This document shows positions 1 to 10,032 of a stretch of DNA of 64,000 nucleotides, in pieces. Where the stretch lies: contig NZ_FOCP01000005.1 of NCBI RefSeq assembly GCF_900110145.1, positions 62,001 through 126,000 on the forward strand, written 5' to 3'. Source of the stretch: Nitrosomonas marina (GTDB taxonomy: Bacteria; Pseudomonadota; Gammaproteobacteria; Burkholderiales; Nitrosomonadaceae). The notes below the pieces were generated by a model. The model was not told the origin of the DNA and did not search any database. It saw only the letters and a list, made by a program, of their open reading frames with translations. Both the position numbers and the translations under genes were made by a program. The stretch's first letter is position 1. The number at the start of each line of letters is the position of its first letter.

Positions 1-705
1 ATTTATCCATTTTCCTACTTTTCATTTTATCTGGGTTACCTGGACAATAAACCCGAAACAAAAAAATATAATCACGTCCTGTTACTGCGCAGCGGTGATT
101 TGCGGCTTGCCATTCATATTGATACCTTAATTGGCAACCGGGAAGTCATTGTTAAAAAGGCCGGCTCCCAGATTTTACATGCACCGGGAGTAGAAGGCGT
201 CACTGTAACCGGCGAAGGCAAGCCTGCGCTGATTCTAAATCCACTTAAATTGCTGAACCGTGAAGACGTACAGCTGATTTTACAAACGCCTGCTTCTGAA
301 ATTATTGGCCGCGCAGCTGATAAGAGCAAGTCTGCGGCAACTGTCCTGGTTGTCGATGACTCACTGACAGTGCGTAAAGTAACCAGCCGACTTCTCGAAC
401 GAGAAGGCTACAATGTTTTAACCGCCAAGCATGGCCTTGAAGCCATTGAAACGATTACACAAATGAAGCCAGACATTATTCTGGTTGATCTTGAAATGCC
501 TAAAATGAACGGTTTCGAATTCATCGAAAGAATGCGTGAAAATGCCGATACCGCACAGATACCTATTATTGTCATTACATCACGGACTGCTGACAAACAC
601 CGTAAAATGGCGCTAGATCTGGGTGCCAATGAATTCCTGGGGAAACCATATAAGGATGGCGAGCTGTTAAGTCACATCCTGCAATATGTACCGAATAATT
701 CATGA
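1..705 (+). CDS. C-terminal part of CheA/ChpA (PilL)-type hybrid histidine kinase
   Basis: The reading frame is open from the first base, so this is the 234-residue end of a larger protein cut by the window edge. Fragment residues 1-95 form a CheW-like regulatory domain (motifs LLLRSGDLRLA and GNREVIV). Residues about 115-234 are a response-regulator receiver with the acidic pair D119/D120, phosphoacceptor D163 in LVDLEMP and the conserved lysine K215 in GKPY. The CheW-receiver order at the C-terminus is that of ChpA/PilL, the kinase that controls type IV pilus twitching. The pilin operon a few kilobases away fits that role. The kinase core lies outside the window, so a chemotaxis CheA hybrid remains possible. 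Confidence 0.85.
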   Translation: MYPFSYFSFYLGYLDNKPETKKYNHVLLLRSGDLRLAIHIDTLIGNREVIVKKAGSQILHAPGVEGVTVTGEGKPALILNPLKLLNREDVQLILQTPASEIIGRAADKSKSAATVLVVDDSLTVRKVTSRLLEREGYNVLTAKHGLEAIETITQMKPDIILVDLEMPKMNGFEFIERMRENADTAQIPIIVITSRTADKHRKMALDLGANEFLGKPYKDGELLSHILQYVPNNS

Positions 706-713
706 ACGGTTCT

Positions 714-2519
714 TTACTTTCCACGCATAAACAATTTATCCAGACCTGCCATGCTGATTTCGTACCAGGTCGGCCTGCCGTGATTGCATTGATCGGCACG
801 ATCCGTTGCTTCCATTTCACGCAATAATGCATTCATTTCTGCAATAGTCAGCGTTCTGTTAGCTCGTATCGCAGTATGACAAGACATTGTAGCCAGGATT
901 TCGTTACGTCCAGCCGCTAACACCCGATCACTTCCGTATTCTCTTATTTCACGCAATATATCCTGGGTCAATTTCACAATATCGGCCTGTTGCAGGATCG
1001 CTGGTACCGATCGTACAGCCAGCGTTGTAGGACCAAGAATAGCAAGCTCAAACCCTATCTGCTCAAATAGCATCAGATTTTCTTCGGCGAAAACAACATC
1101 GCTTCGATCTGCATGAAATGTCACAGGAATCAAAAGTGCCTGCGTGGACCACGATTGACTATCCATTGCCGCCTTCAATTTTTCATACAAAATCCGTTCG
1201 TGCGCTGCGTGCATGTCGACAACAACCAAACCATTATTATTCTGTGCAAGAATATACACGCCATGCAACTGACCCAGCGCAAAACCAAGCGGTGGAAAGT
1301 CAGGCATATTTTCCGCTAATGCGTTATCTGCTATCAGTACATCAGATCTACGATTTGCTTGCGCTCCTGTGTCAGTAGCTGCCATAGTATTCGGATACGC
1401 ATCCTCAATATCAAACAACGACTGATATAACTCTGTCGGCTGCTCGACGCCATATTTTTTCGGTGGGCGACCAGGATAATGCGGGATTGATTCAGAACCC
1501 GCGTTCGTAACCAGTTCCGGATGCATCTCTTTTGAAGGTCTGGCCAGTGATTTATGAACGGCATGAAAAATAAATTGATGCAATGCGCGTGGATCGCGAA
1601 ATTTTATTTCGGATTTCGCCGGATGAACGTTGACATCCACTTCTGACGGATTCATTTCCAGAAACAGAACGAAGGCAGGATAACGATCCAAATGGAGCAC
1701 ATCTCTGTAAGCCTCCCTGATCGCATGAGCAATCAGTCTGTCACGAATGAATCTATGATTCACAAAGAAGTATTGTGTGTCACGTGATGCACGTGAGTAC
1801 GCAGGCAAAGCAACAACACCGTGCAACCTTATATCGGCGGCCTGCTCATTGATACAAGCAACCGATTGGATAAAATCTTCGCCCAGCACAGCTTCGATTC
1901 GCTGCGATATATCAGTAATCGAGTAATGGTGTCGCAGTTTTCCATTATGCTCCAGAGTAAATTCAACATCAGGCTGCACCAAAGCCATCCGTTTCAGTAC
2001 ATCCTCACAATGCGTATACTCAGTTGTGTCTGTTTTCAGAAATTTTCTTCTTGCCGGAATGTTCGCATAGAAATCATGCGCTTCCACAACCGTGCCTTTG
2101 CTTAGTGCCGCTGGTCTCGGTTGTGTAACCGATCCGCAGCTGGCCTGTACCTGCCACGCATGATTTTGATCGTCTGTCTGACTGGTCAATATTAAATTTG
2201 AAATGGCCGATATACTGGCAAGCGCTTCACCGCGGAATCCTAAACTTGTAATCTTGTGCAGATCGTCCAGAGAACTGATTTTGCTTGTACTATGTCGTGT
2301 CAGGGCAGAGATCAGCTCATCTTTGGCAATGCCCGCACCATTATCAGTAATACGCATCTGCTTTATACCGCCCTGCAAAAGCTGTATATCAACACGGGTT
2401 GCACTGGCGTCTATACTATTTTCTAAAATTTCCTTGAGGGCCGAAGCTGGACGCTCGACGACCTCGCCAGCAGCAATCTGGTTTATCAACAGTTCAGGTA
2501 AGGGTTTTATAGCTGCCAT
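714..2519 (-). CDS. mutL: DNA mismatch repair protein MutL
   Basis: MutL couples MutS mismatch recognition to downstream repair. The N-terminal GHKL ATPase is intact: E30/N34 in the first helix, DNGAG at 59-63 and GFRGEAL at 94-100. The C-terminal dimerisation domain carries DMHAAHERILYE, which fits the metal-binding endonuclease motif DQHA(X)2E(X)4E, and CNHGRPT near the end. This MutL is therefore predicted to nick DNA itself, as in bacteria lacking MutH. I start at the ATG giving MAAIKPLPE because that is where family homology begins; an in-frame start six codons upstream is possible. The protein is 601 residues. The gene is convergent with the kinase and divergent from rpiA, with only 79 bp between the two starts. 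Confidence 0.95.
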   Translation of the reverse strand: MAAIKPLPELLINQIAAGEVVERPASALKEILENSIDASATRVDIQLLQGGIKQMRITDNGAGIAKDELISALTRHSTSKISSLDDLHKITSLGFRGEALASISAISNLILTSQTDDQNHAWQVQASCGSVTQPRPAALSKGTVVEAHDFYANIPARRKFLKTDTTEYTHCEDVLKRMALVQPDVEFTLEHNGKLRHHYSITDISQRIEAVLGEDFIQSVACINEQAADIRLHGVVALPAYSRASRDTQYFFVNHRFIRDRLIAHAIREAYRDVLHLDRYPAFVLFLEMNPSEVDVNVHPAKSEIKFRDPRALHQFIFHAVHKSLARPSKEMHPELVTNAGSESIPHYPGRPPKKYGVEQPTELYQSLFDIEDAYPNTMAATDTGAQANRRSDVLIADNALAENMPDFPPLGFALGQLHGVYILAQNNNGLVVVDMHAAHERILYEKLKAAMDSQSWSTQALLIPVTFHADRSDVVFAEENLMLFEQIGFELAILGPTTLAVRSVPAILQQADIVKLTQDILREIREYGSDRVLAAGRNEILATMSCHTAIRANRTLTIAEMNALLREMEATDRADQCNHGRPTWYEISMAGLDKLFMRGK

Positions 2520-2598
2520 AAAATTGTACAATTGCAAAACATAAACATTATAATGATCTAGATGATTTATTTTAATTTCAGTTGATGATAATAAACAA

Positions 2599-3261
2599 AT
2601 GACTCAGGATGAACAGAAACGTGCCGTAGCGGCAGCTGCTATTGAACATATTTCAATCGGCAGTATCATTGGCGTAGGAACAGGATCAACAGCAAATTAT
2701 TTTATTGACGAACTGGCAAAAGTAAAGCACAAAATAGACGGGGCTGTAGCCAGCTCCGATGCAACGGCAAAACGGCTCCAGTCGCATGGTATAGAAGTGA
2801 TTGATCTGAATAATGTAGATGATCTTCCTGTATATATCGATGGCGCGGATGAAATAACCCCTCATCTTCATATGATCAAAGGAGGTGGCGGTGCACTTAC
2901 ACGCGAAAAAATTGTCTCAGCTGTGGCAAGAAAATTTGTATGCATTACGGACCAATCCAAGCTTGTCGATGTTCTGGGTAATTTCCCGCTTCCCATCGAA
3001 GTCATTCCGATGGCACGCAGCTATGTTGCCCGGGAGATTCTGTCATTGGGGGGGCAGCCGGCGCTTCGGCAGGGTTTTATTACGGATAACGGCAATGTCA
3101 TTCTTGATATACACGGTTTGCAGATTTTAAATCCTGTTGAAATGGAATCCACCCTCAATCAAATAACTGGTATTGTAACGAATGGTCTTTTTGCCCGTCG
3201 TGCAGCAGATATTTTATTGCTTGGCACTGATGAAGGTGTTAAAACCATGCATACTGAGTAA
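2599..3261 (+). CDS. rpiA: Ribose-5-phosphate isomerase A
   Basis: Interconverts ribose 5-phosphate and ribulose 5-phosphate in the pentose phosphate pathway and, in an autotroph, in the regenerative part of the Calvin cycle. The 220-residue length is typical. The phosphate-binding GVGTGST loop lies at 25-31, and the active-site residues sit at the same numbers as in E. coli RpiA: D81 and D84 in DGADE, K94 in the KGGGG loop and E103. It is divergent from mutL, with a short upstream region and no strong Shine-Dalgarno. phoU follows 51 bp downstream on the same strand, so co-transcription is possible. Confidence 0.96.
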   Translation: MTQDEQKRAVAAAAIEHISIGSIIGVGTGSTANYFIDELAKVKHKIDGAVASSDATAKRLQSHGIEVIDLNNVDDLPVYIDGADEITPHLHMIKGGGGALTREKIVSAVARKFVCITDQSKLVDVLGNFPLPIEVIPMARSYVAREILSLGGQPALRQGFITDNGNVILDIHGLQILNPVEMESTLNQITGIVTNGLFARRAADILLLGTDEGVKTMHTE

Positions 3262-3312
3262 CCTACTGTAACAATTGCCTTTTTTGTTCAAACTCAACAA
3301 AGGTGTTCCACA

Positions 3313-4017
3313 ATGAATAAAGAACATATTTCCAAACAATTTGATGCTGATCTTGAAGAAGCACGAACGCGTGTTTTACAAATGGGCGGTTTTGTAGAGG
3401 AACAAATTGAGCGCGCTATTGAGGCACTGACCACAGGCAACGAAGAACTGATTGATCAGGTTATCGAATATGATCACCGCGTCAATGCGATGGAGGTATC
3501 CATTGATGAGATCTGCAGCCAGATTATAGTTCGCAGGCAACCAACTGCGGTCGATTTACGAATGATTGTCATGATCATCAAAACCATCACCGATCTTGAA
3601 CGCATCGGTGATGAAGCACAAAAAATAGCGCGCATGGCACGATTGATATACTCCAATGATCGTTTGCAGATACCGCGCTTTACGGAAATCAAGCATGTCG
3701 CCAGCATCGCCATGGATATGGTAAAAAAGGCCCTCGATTCTTTTGCGCGACTGGACCCGAATTCTGCCTCAAAAATTGTGCGGCAGGATGAGTTTGTAGA
3801 CGAAGAATTTCGCTCTATTATGCGTCAGTTGATTACTTTCATGATGGAGGATCCTCGCAAGATATCCACCTCAATCGAAATATTATTTATAGCAAAGGCG
3901 ATTGAGCGCATTGGTGATCATGCAAAAAACATGTCCGAATATGTAGTATACATGGTGAAAGGTAAGGACGTTCGCCATGTTTCAGTGGAAGAAATGGAAA
4001 AAGAAATACGTAAATAA
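3313..4017 (+). CDS. phoU: Phosphate-specific transport accessory protein PhoU
   Basis: PhoU is a cytoplasmic metal-binding helical-bundle protein that links the Pst phosphate transporter to the PhoR kinase and represses the Pho regulon when phosphate is plentiful. The 234 residues contain the two symmetric three-helix repeats, recognised by the paired motifs ERIGDEAQKIA (first half) and ERIGDHAKNMSEY (second half). An AAAGG Shine-Dalgarno precedes the ATG. No pst or phoBR gene is adjacent, so this is an unlinked phoU. It runs convergently into pilE with 29 bp between the stops. Confidence 0.95.
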   Translation: MNKEHISKQFDADLEEARTRVLQMGGFVEEQIERAIEALTTGNEELIDQVIEYDHRVNAMEVSIDEICSQIIVRRQPTAVDLRMIVMIIKTITDLERIGDEAQKIARMARLIYSNDRLQIPRFTEIKHVASIAMDMVKKALDSFARLDPNSASKIVRQDEFVDEEFRSIMRQLITFMMEDPRKISTSIEILFIAKAIERIGDHAKNMSEYVVYMVKGKDVRHVSVEEMEKEIRK

Positions 4018-4046
4018 AAACTCATTTAAGTGGACAGAACAGTCTC

Positions 4047-4478
4047 TCATCGATTCCAGCAAGTAGCAACATCTGCGCCCGCACCTTGTAGTCCGGTATT
4101 TGTCAATGTTAGTGTTCCACAGAAATCACCGGCCATCGAACCGACAGGTACAGCTTGTAATGTAAACGTATTGTTTGCAACAGCTTGAATTGAAACCTGA
4201 TATTGCATATTCCCCGTTCTGGGAGACTGTGCTAAAGGTATGACAACCGCATTTCCGGCAAGATCCTGGTCGTAGCGATTGTTTTCAGTATAAAACTGTT
4301 CCATGAACTGAGCGTTCTCATAAAGAACTGCTTTTGCCACGCCACGATTCGTATCCCTGACATAATTCTGATAGGAAGGCAGGGCAACGGCCGCAATTAT
4401 GCCAATAATTGCTACGGCTACAAGTAACTCAAGCAATGTAAAACCATATGAACCACTTTTTTTTCTATTGAATTTCAT
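4047..4478 (-). CDS. pilE: PilE-like minor type IV pilin
   Basis: A 143-residue type IV prepilin-like protein. After a 12-residue basic leader it has the prepilin peptidase site GFTLLELLVAVAIIG, with cleavage between G12 and F13 and the conserved Glu at mature position 5. The C-terminal part contains a Cys pair (DFCGTLT and ATCWN) that probably forms the D-region disulfide. The start is set by an AAAGGA Shine-Dalgarno 8 nt upstream of this ATG; an in-frame ATG nine bases upstream overlaps that site and is less likely. It is the last gene of the minor pilin operon, 141 bp after pilY1. PilE here is the minor pilin of the fimU/pilVWXY1E set, not the major pilin. Confidence 0.9.
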   Translation of the reverse strand: MKFNRKKSGSYGFTLLELLVAVAIIGIIAAVALPSYQNYVRDTNRGVAKAVLYENAQFMEQFYTENNRYDQDLAGNAVVIPLAQSPRTGNMQYQVSIQAVANNTFTLQAVPVGSMAGDFCGTLTLTNTGLQGAGADVATCWNR

Positions 4479-4618
4479 TTCTACCATCCTTTTGTTACTT
4501 TGTTGATACGAAATCTGGCAACCGCTACATATTGACAGCAAACTACCCAATTAAATACCACTCACTCTTGTTGAAACAATGAACGATATTTTTACGTACA
4601 CACATATCTTTTACAAGA

Positions 4619-7600
4619 TTATTGAATCAGTTCGCGCCAGGTAATTCTGCCGCGAAGCCCCGCCAATCCTTTCGTTGCAGGAGTCTTGATTAATGTACCA
4701 TCAGCCCTCGAAGAAACCAATACGTCCTCAAGTGCCCCCCGGATTCTTGTTACACCTCCTACAGAAAAACCAATCTCAACCCCTGCTGACAATCCATCAT
4801 CAAAACCTATACGATTATTTCTATTAATATCGAATGCAGGAAATGACAGCATTCCGCCTGTTAAAAAATCAACTGTATTTACAAATCCCCTGCCACCAAA
4901 ATCACAGGGAGAAGCTGAGGGGATTATCGTAGTAAAGGTAAACAGACCATCTTCAAGCGCGGGAATACCAGTCAATCGCTCGCCACTGATTGGTAAATCA
5001 AAATACCACCCTTTTACTGATGCAGAATAATCTACAGGATGTTGTGAGGCAATCCGCACGGAGGCATCTGTGATTACTTGCTGCACCAGGTCGCCAACTG
5101 TTATTGTTGCAGAAGTGTTGTGATCCCAGACACCATAGATACTCTGTGTATCGGTGTTAGTCGTATCACCTGTTTCCAGATATTTGCCTGTCCCAAACAG
5201 CACTAATTGGCCTCCATCAGGATGCAAGCTGATAACCGGAGGCGCAATCACCGGTTTTTGTGTACCTGATACAAACAGAGGCAGACCGCCAATCGCAACA
5301 TTCCAGCTTGAGGCTGAAGCCGAACTTACATCAAATTTCCATAAATTACCCTTGATATCACCTGCGTAAACTACATCAATCAAACCGTTTCCATCCGAGT
5401 CAAATGGAATCGGTGTCGAGAGACCGTTATTTGGCCCTGTATCAGCGACAAGCTTGATATAGTCAGTACCTACAGTCCAATTACCATCCTCGCCGCCCGA
5501 TATAAACAGTATGTACAAAACGGCCTTGCCATTGTCGCTATTGTAACCATTGCCGACGATAACTGCCCACTTGCCGTTTTCCATTTTTGCAATCTGTTTG
5601 GCCTGGCCGGTAAATGCATTCACTGGCGGATAGTTATAGCTATAGCCCACATCCGCATCATCTGCATCCGAAAATTCCCATAAAAGCAGGCTTGCCGCGT
5701 TGGCCGTTGTAAATGCTGGGGCAGAGCCTGAAACTCCTGACGGATTGGTAACATCAAGTGCAAAATAACCTTTACCGCCGCCATTCAGAGCACCGACCAA
5801 TACACTTTTCCAGCTTGGTGATGAACCTGTATATGCGTCGCCAACCATCGGGGAACCATCGACAAAATAACGATGATTGGCTTGATATTCTTTGTCGGTC
5901 AGTCTGCTTAAATTGGCATATACCATACTTGGAATATACGTAATGATCTCCTTACCGGCATCAGCAGCTGAACAGCCCGAAGTTATACCAGGCAAGCAGG
6001 CATTAAAACCATGCAGAATACCATCATTTGACCCAACATAAACAACCGGTAAACGATCCTGATATGTCGAATGAAACGCAGCATACCCCGGATGGTCCAC
6101 ATCAGAATAACCAGCGCGCGGTTTTCCTACATAAAAAGGCCCTGAATTCACAATATCACCAAGCTTGCTGGTTGTGCGATTACGGAATTTATTGACCGTT
6201 GTTGCACTGGCACAATCGAATGTCCCTCCCGCACCTTCATGATTACCGCTTCCTCTCAAAAAAGCGACTCTTTCAGGACCGCAATTATCAGTCACACCCG
6301 CTGCGTTTTTGTCCAAGTAACCTTTCTGGGCAGTTGTCAGATTTGTATATTCAAATACAACACCATCTGAGCTGCCTTTTGTAATCACAACACGCGATGT
6401 CGGATTAATGGATGCAGCGGCAAGCGAGACCGAGCCGGCTTCCCACTCTGTAGCACCCAGATTACCGGCTGCATCAATCGGAATTGATAAAAGCTGTCCG
6501 CTCCAGTCACCACTGTTGAATTTTGCTTGATAAATCCGCCCGTTCGTCATCAGGGAATTCGAGTTGGCCGCCACGGCTGATGCCGAACCTGTTCGCGCAA
6601 TAATGGTTGATAATGTATTGGATAAAGCGCTGGCGAAAACATTGGGATCTGCTGCACTGAAAAACTCTCCTCGACTATTGACAGCAGCATGCCAGAGATC
6701 GTCAATCTTTGCAGGCGTTTCATTATTGCCCGTTGGATCAGGCCATGTCTCCGAACCCGTTGGCAATTCACTCAAGGCACCACTTACACCCAGGCCTACA
6801 GTAAACGTTACCATATGTTGCCAAAAAGCCGGGTCTGAGGTGTTTGTCGGCACATTATTATCCAGGTCCGGACGCAAATCATTTTTCCAGTAATACATAG
6901 CAATATCAGCAAGCGTATCACTGTAACCATCAGCAAAAGGAAGTTCCGGCGTATAGGTATAAGTCGGAGGGGTAGGCGGCGATGAATGGTTAGTAATGCT
7001 GGAACCTGCTGTATTATCGACATTGCCGACTCCTGGCGAAGGATCGTCAGTATCATGCCAGTAACCGTCGGTCATCAAAATATTATAGTTCTGGCGACAT
7101 TCGTATTCTACGCCACCACTCGAACCAGGCGTTTCGCTCCATGGCCCTCGATTATCATTACGCTGATAATATTTTCCAACATATTCAACCGAATGTCGTA
7201 GTGGTGTGCCAGCAGCCCGGAGCGTATATCCATACAGGTTATCGAAAAAATCTGTCTTGTTTGCGCCGACAAACTGTCTGACCCCTTTAACAATAACCTT
7301 GGTCGAAACACCGTCAATTGACTCTGAATTTTTGTTAATAGCAGCAAAGCCTACGCGCATGGTATTGCCCTGTTCGGCGAAAGCCCTGCCAATACCGGCG
7401 CGTGCCAGCAGTATGCGAGATCGGTAATACGTATACCAATTGGCAAAGTTTTGAATCTCTTCATCGTAAGTACATGTGAATACGGCGGCACAATCCAGAC
7501 GATTGGCCCCTCCAGCATATGTTGGTGTCGAGGACTTGATTTCAATCTGTGTATAACTGCTGGCGGAATTTACGTTGCCACCGTTATATTTAAAATACAC

Positions 7601-8140
7601 GGCTGGATAAAAAATTTTCAATTCCCAATACGTTAAACCACCATTACTCTTCAACCAACGCGCAGTTTCTATGTTATTTAAGGTAAGGTTGCGACAGCCT
7701 TTTCCTAGAAGCATTGGATTGTGTGGCGCACAGGTAGGGTCTGCATTACTCATCAGCGATCCGTCATGATTGCTCCAGGGCAGGTAGTTTATTGTCGGAT
7801 CATAGTAAATTTTGTTGACATAGCTGGAGCGCAAGGAAGCGGTGTATTTATTGGCCGGATCAAAATCTACTACATAGTTGGAATAATCGCTGCCGCCATA
7901 AACATCATTGGCTCGAGGAAACATATAACGAACGGATTGAATAATCAAATCCTGCGGCATGATTTCAAACTGCATCGATCCGGAATCATCCAGGGTAAAC
8001 ATCACATTCGGTGAGATATTTCCGCCCAGAAAAAGCGGGCCGTTTGATAATGGCGGCAATGCATATATTGGCTTTACAAAAGCCACCTGAGTACACACAA
8101 AAGCCATTAATAATATCGAACGTATTAGATTTTCAATCAT
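4619..8140 (-). CDS. pilY1: Type IV pilus tip adhesin/assembly protein PilY1
   Basis: A 1173-residue exported protein with a signal peptide ending near PIYA. A VWA-like start follows, with a DDSGSM metal-ion-dependent adhesion motif about residue 52. The C-terminal half is the beta-propeller typical of PilY1 (repeated YVGSNDGILHGF- and GDIKGNLWKFD-type blades) with a calcium-loop pattern DSDGNGLIDVVYAGD. A second acidic loop, DINRNNRIGFDDG, lies near the C-terminus. PilY1 acts at the pilus tip in adhesion, in balancing retraction and in surface sensing. A GTG two codons upstream is an alternative start, but an AGGG Shine-Dalgarno spaced 10 nt from this ATG favours it. It sits between pilX and pilE. 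Confidence 0.93.
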   Translation of the reverse strand: MIENLIRSILLMAFVCTQVAFVKPIYALPPLSNGPLFLGGNISPNVMFTLDDSGSMQFEIMPQDLIIQSVRYMFPRANDVYGGSDYSNYVVDFDPANKYTASLRSSYVNKIYYDPTINYLPWSNHDGSLMSNADPTCAPHNPMLLGKGCRNLTLNNIETARWLKSNGGLTYWELKIFYPAVYFKYNGGNVNSASSYTQIEIKSSTPTYAGGANRLDCAAVFTCTYDEEIQNFANWYTYYRSRILLARAGIGRAFAEQGNTMRVGFAAINKNSESIDGVSTKVIVKGVRQFVGANKTDFFDNLYGYTLRAAGTPLRHSVEYVGKYYQRNDNRGPWSETPGSSGGVEYECRQNYNILMTDGYWHDTDDPSPGVGNVDNTAGSSITNHSSPPTPPTYTYTPELPFADGYSDTLADIAMYYWKNDLRPDLDNNVPTNTSDPAFWQHMVTFTVGLGVSGALSELPTGSETWPDPTGNNETPAKIDDLWHAAVNSRGEFFSAADPNVFASALSNTLSTIIARTGSASAVAANSNSLMTNGRIYQAKFNSGDWSGQLLSIPIDAAGNLGATEWEAGSVSLAAASINPTSRVVITKGSSDGVVFEYTNLTTAQKGYLDKNAAGVTDNCGPERVAFLRGSGNHEGAGGTFDCASATTVNKFRNRTTSKLGDIVNSGPFYVGKPRAGYSDVDHPGYAAFHSTYQDRLPVVYVGSNDGILHGFNACLPGITSGCSAADAGKEIITYIPSMVYANLSRLTDKEYQANHRYFVDGSPMVGDAYTGSSPSWKSVLVGALNGGGKGYFALDVTNPSGVSGSAPAFTTANAASLLLWEFSDADDADVGYSYNYPPVNAFTGQAKQIAKMENGKWAVIVGNGYNSDNGKAVLYILFISGGEDGNWTVGTDYIKLVADTGPNNGLSTPIPFDSDGNGLIDVVYAGDIKGNLWKFDVSSASASSWNVAIGGLPLFVSGTQKPVIAPPVISLHPDGGQLVLFGTGKYLETGDTTNTDTQSIYGVWDHNTSATITVGDLVQQVITDASVRIASQHPVDYSASVKGWYFDLPISGERLTGIPALEDGLFTFTTIIPSASPCDFGGRGFVNTVDFLTGGMLSFPAFDINRNNRIGFDDGLSAGVEIGFSVGGVTRIRGALEDVLVSSRADGTLIKTPATKGLAGLRGRITWRELIQ

Positions 8141-8192
8141 GATCACGACACCCTATGTAAATTTCCAGTTGCTTTATATCCATGCGCAAGTC

Positions 8193-8783
8193 TTAGGGTC
8201 TGAAAATTTCCTGTAACTGCACTTCTGTTCCCTGTTTTGCACCCAGTGCCCGCGCGGTAATACGGTAGTAATAACGAACGCCATTACCTGGCGGTGTTTT
8301 TCTAATTCCTTCGATAATATATGTTGGCGCCGGCACACCTGCCGGCAGAGCCGGTGCAGTAAAATTGACACCGTCTACATTGAACACAGTTCCAGGAACA
8401 TAGCTGATTGGGCAATCCGGCGTGCAGTACGTAACCCAGGCCGGATTTCCGGGATTTCCAGGCTCTCCGGGTGCTGATACACCTGCTCCGTAGTAGCATA
8501 GCCCGTTAGTGCAAACACTATCAAAACCAGTCACGCCATCAATGGGGTTTGGCGTATTTGTCGTCGGATCATTATCACGGATATGTTGCTCGGCATATCG
8601 CAGTGTCATTTCGGCAGCCTGAAGAGCGAGATTCCGGTCTCGCAGGTTACCGCTCATTCGTTCTTCCATGCCGGCTGTCCGCATCGCTGTAGTTCCGAAC
8701 AGTGTAAGTACTACTAAAAAAATCAGACCTGTCGCAAAAGTTGCGCCGGTTTGTCTATTGGGCAATGAGTAAAACGATATCAT
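8193..8783 (-). CDS. pilX: Minor pilin PilX
   Basis: A 196-residue pilin-like protein. The N-terminus reads TGATFATGLIFLVVLTLFG, a class III-like prepilin helix without the usual Glu at position 5, as in known PilX proteins. The family signature EERMSGNLRDRNLALQAAE follows directly. The remainder is a variable Cys/Pro/Gly-rich globular region. PilX is a component of the minor pilin complex that primes pilus assembly with PilY1. Its start overlaps the stop of pilW by four bases (ATGA), so the two are translationally coupled. pilY1 follows after about 50 bp. Confidence 0.9.
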   Translation of the reverse strand: MISFYSLPNRQTGATFATGLIFLVVLTLFGTTAMRTAGMEERMSGNLRDRNLALQAAEMTLRYAEQHIRDNDPTTNTPNPIDGVTGFDSVCTNGLCYYGAGVSAPGEPGNPGNPAWVTYCTPDCPISYVPGTVFNVDGVNFTAPALPAGVPAPTYIIEGIRKTPPGNGVRYYYRITARALGAKQGTEVQLQEIFRP

Positions 8784-9538
8784 GGCAGTAAATTGATGCG
8801 GTTCCGTAAATTGAATGTGGCAGTAAACGCGCGCCTTAATCGACCATCTGCAGGAACAGCAGCCAATGCGCCGCTACAGTCCCGGTAATTATTTCCGACA
8901 GAGGCAATGTTGTTCTGGTCTGAGCGCACGAGTACACAAACCCGCGCTGTGACTACCTGATCCCAATCAGCTGGGGTATCAACATACTGGTTTGCCGATT
9001 GATCACCAGCAGTGTCAATACCGTAAAGTATTTGAAGATCTTCTATGTTTTCGGCCAGCACAGTACCCGAAGGGGGAGCGGCAGGCACAGCTGGAGCTGG
9101 ATCAATTTCGCCATCGCACCTTAATTGCGCGTTGGCCACGTCTACATTAAAGTAATTCTGGATAATATTGTCAGCAGCCGCAACCTGCGTGCCCTCGCAA
9201 TCATTGTCGCCAATAGCGCCATCGTATTGCACAGTCAATGTATCTGGAACACCGCCGCCTCCATCAACACCGTTTATAGGCACGCCCGAGAAGGCCACTT
9301 TAAATCCTGCGAACGGAATATCAGCATGCCCCGCCTGTTTAATGCTTCGACCAATAATCTCGAGCGCAAAACGGCCGCTCTCCTGAATACGGGCATTTTC
9401 TTCCTGTCCGCGAAATGTCTGGCTGCTGCTTACAAACACGGTACCAATAGCCAGCAGTATCACCAGGCCGAGCGTTAAAGCAATCATCATCTCAACCAGA
9501 GTGAAACCACCTTGTCTAGATTTTTCAACGTGCATCAT
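8780..9538 (-). CDS. pilW: Minor pilin PilW
   Basis: A 252-residue pilin-like protein with cleavage site GGFTLVEMMIALTLGLVILL after an 11-residue leader and Glu at mature position 5. The helix continues into the PilW-type segment GQEENARIQESGRFALEIIGRSIKQAG. The C-terminal domain has several Cys residues that probably form disulfides. I start at the ATG that overlaps the pilV stop in an ATGA arrangement; the longer frame would begin inside pilV. PilW forms the tip-priming complex with PilV, PilX, FimU/FimT and PilE. Confidence 0.9.
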   Translation of the reverse strand: MMHVEKSRQGGFTLVEMMIALTLGLVILLAIGTVFVSSSQTFRGQEENARIQESGRFALEIIGRSIKQAGHADIPFAGFKVAFSGVPINGVDGGGGVPDTLTVQYDGAIGDNDCEGTQVAAADNIIQNYFNVDVANAQLRCDGEIDPAPAVPAAPPSGTVLAENIEDLQILYGIDTAGDQSANQYVDTPADWDQVVTARVCVLVRSDQNNIASVGNNYRDCSGALAAVPADGRLRRAFTATFNLRNRINLLP

Positions 9539-10032
9539 GGCGAGAACCTGGTTAGGAAACAACGTGTTTCAGGGGATACAACTCCTTGGCATCCACCACC
9601 TCTGTCTTTCTCTGTCCACATAATGGTAATGACATACCCGTTCACCAAATCGCCAGACACTGTTCCCTGACCATTTGGCAACAGATTGCCATTGGCCACA
9701 TTCCACTGAGCATGGTCATACACGGCCATTTGGTCAGCATCACATTCAGCTGCAGTGCAATCATTACTGGCTGGAATATTTGTTGTCAGATCATTGTAAG
9801 AACCATTCCTTACGCCTGACAGATTGGCGCGCATACGGTCCGCGATATCATGCGTTTGATGAATTGCAACCGAGCGAAAATGCGCTGTGGCATTGCTCTT
9901 CATACCCGTCATTATCAAGCCGGCCATACCAAGCAAACCAAACGAAAGAACCAGTACAGTAATCAGTACCTCCAGCATACTGAAACCACGAACATGGTGC
10001 ATGTGCAATCCACAGTTTTGATGACCTAACAT
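9535..10032 (-). CDS. pilV: Minor pilin PilV
   Basis: A 165-residue pilin-like protein. The prepilin motif RGFSMLEVLITVLVLSFGLLG gives cleavage after G16 with Glu at mature position 5. The next segment, MKSNATAHFRSVAIHQTHDIADRMRAN, is the characteristic PilV region. The start codon overlaps the fimT stop (ATGTTAG), and the stop overlaps the pilW start, so fimT, pilV and pilW are coupled. It is required with the other minor pilins for efficient pilus extension. Confidence 0.9.
   Translation of the reverse strand: MLGHQNCGLHMHHVRGFSMLEVLITVLVLSFGLLGMAGLIMTGMKSNATAHFRSVAIHQTHDIADRMRANLSGVRNGSYNDLTTNIPASNDCTAAECDADQMAVYDHAQWNVANGNLLPNGQGTVSGDLVNGYVITIMWTEKDRGGGCQGVVSPETRCFLTRFSP

Noticed and set aside
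1789..1799. CACGTG repeats inside mutL as further parS sites
   Set aside because: Only the central hexamer matches; the GTTT and AAAC arms are absent.
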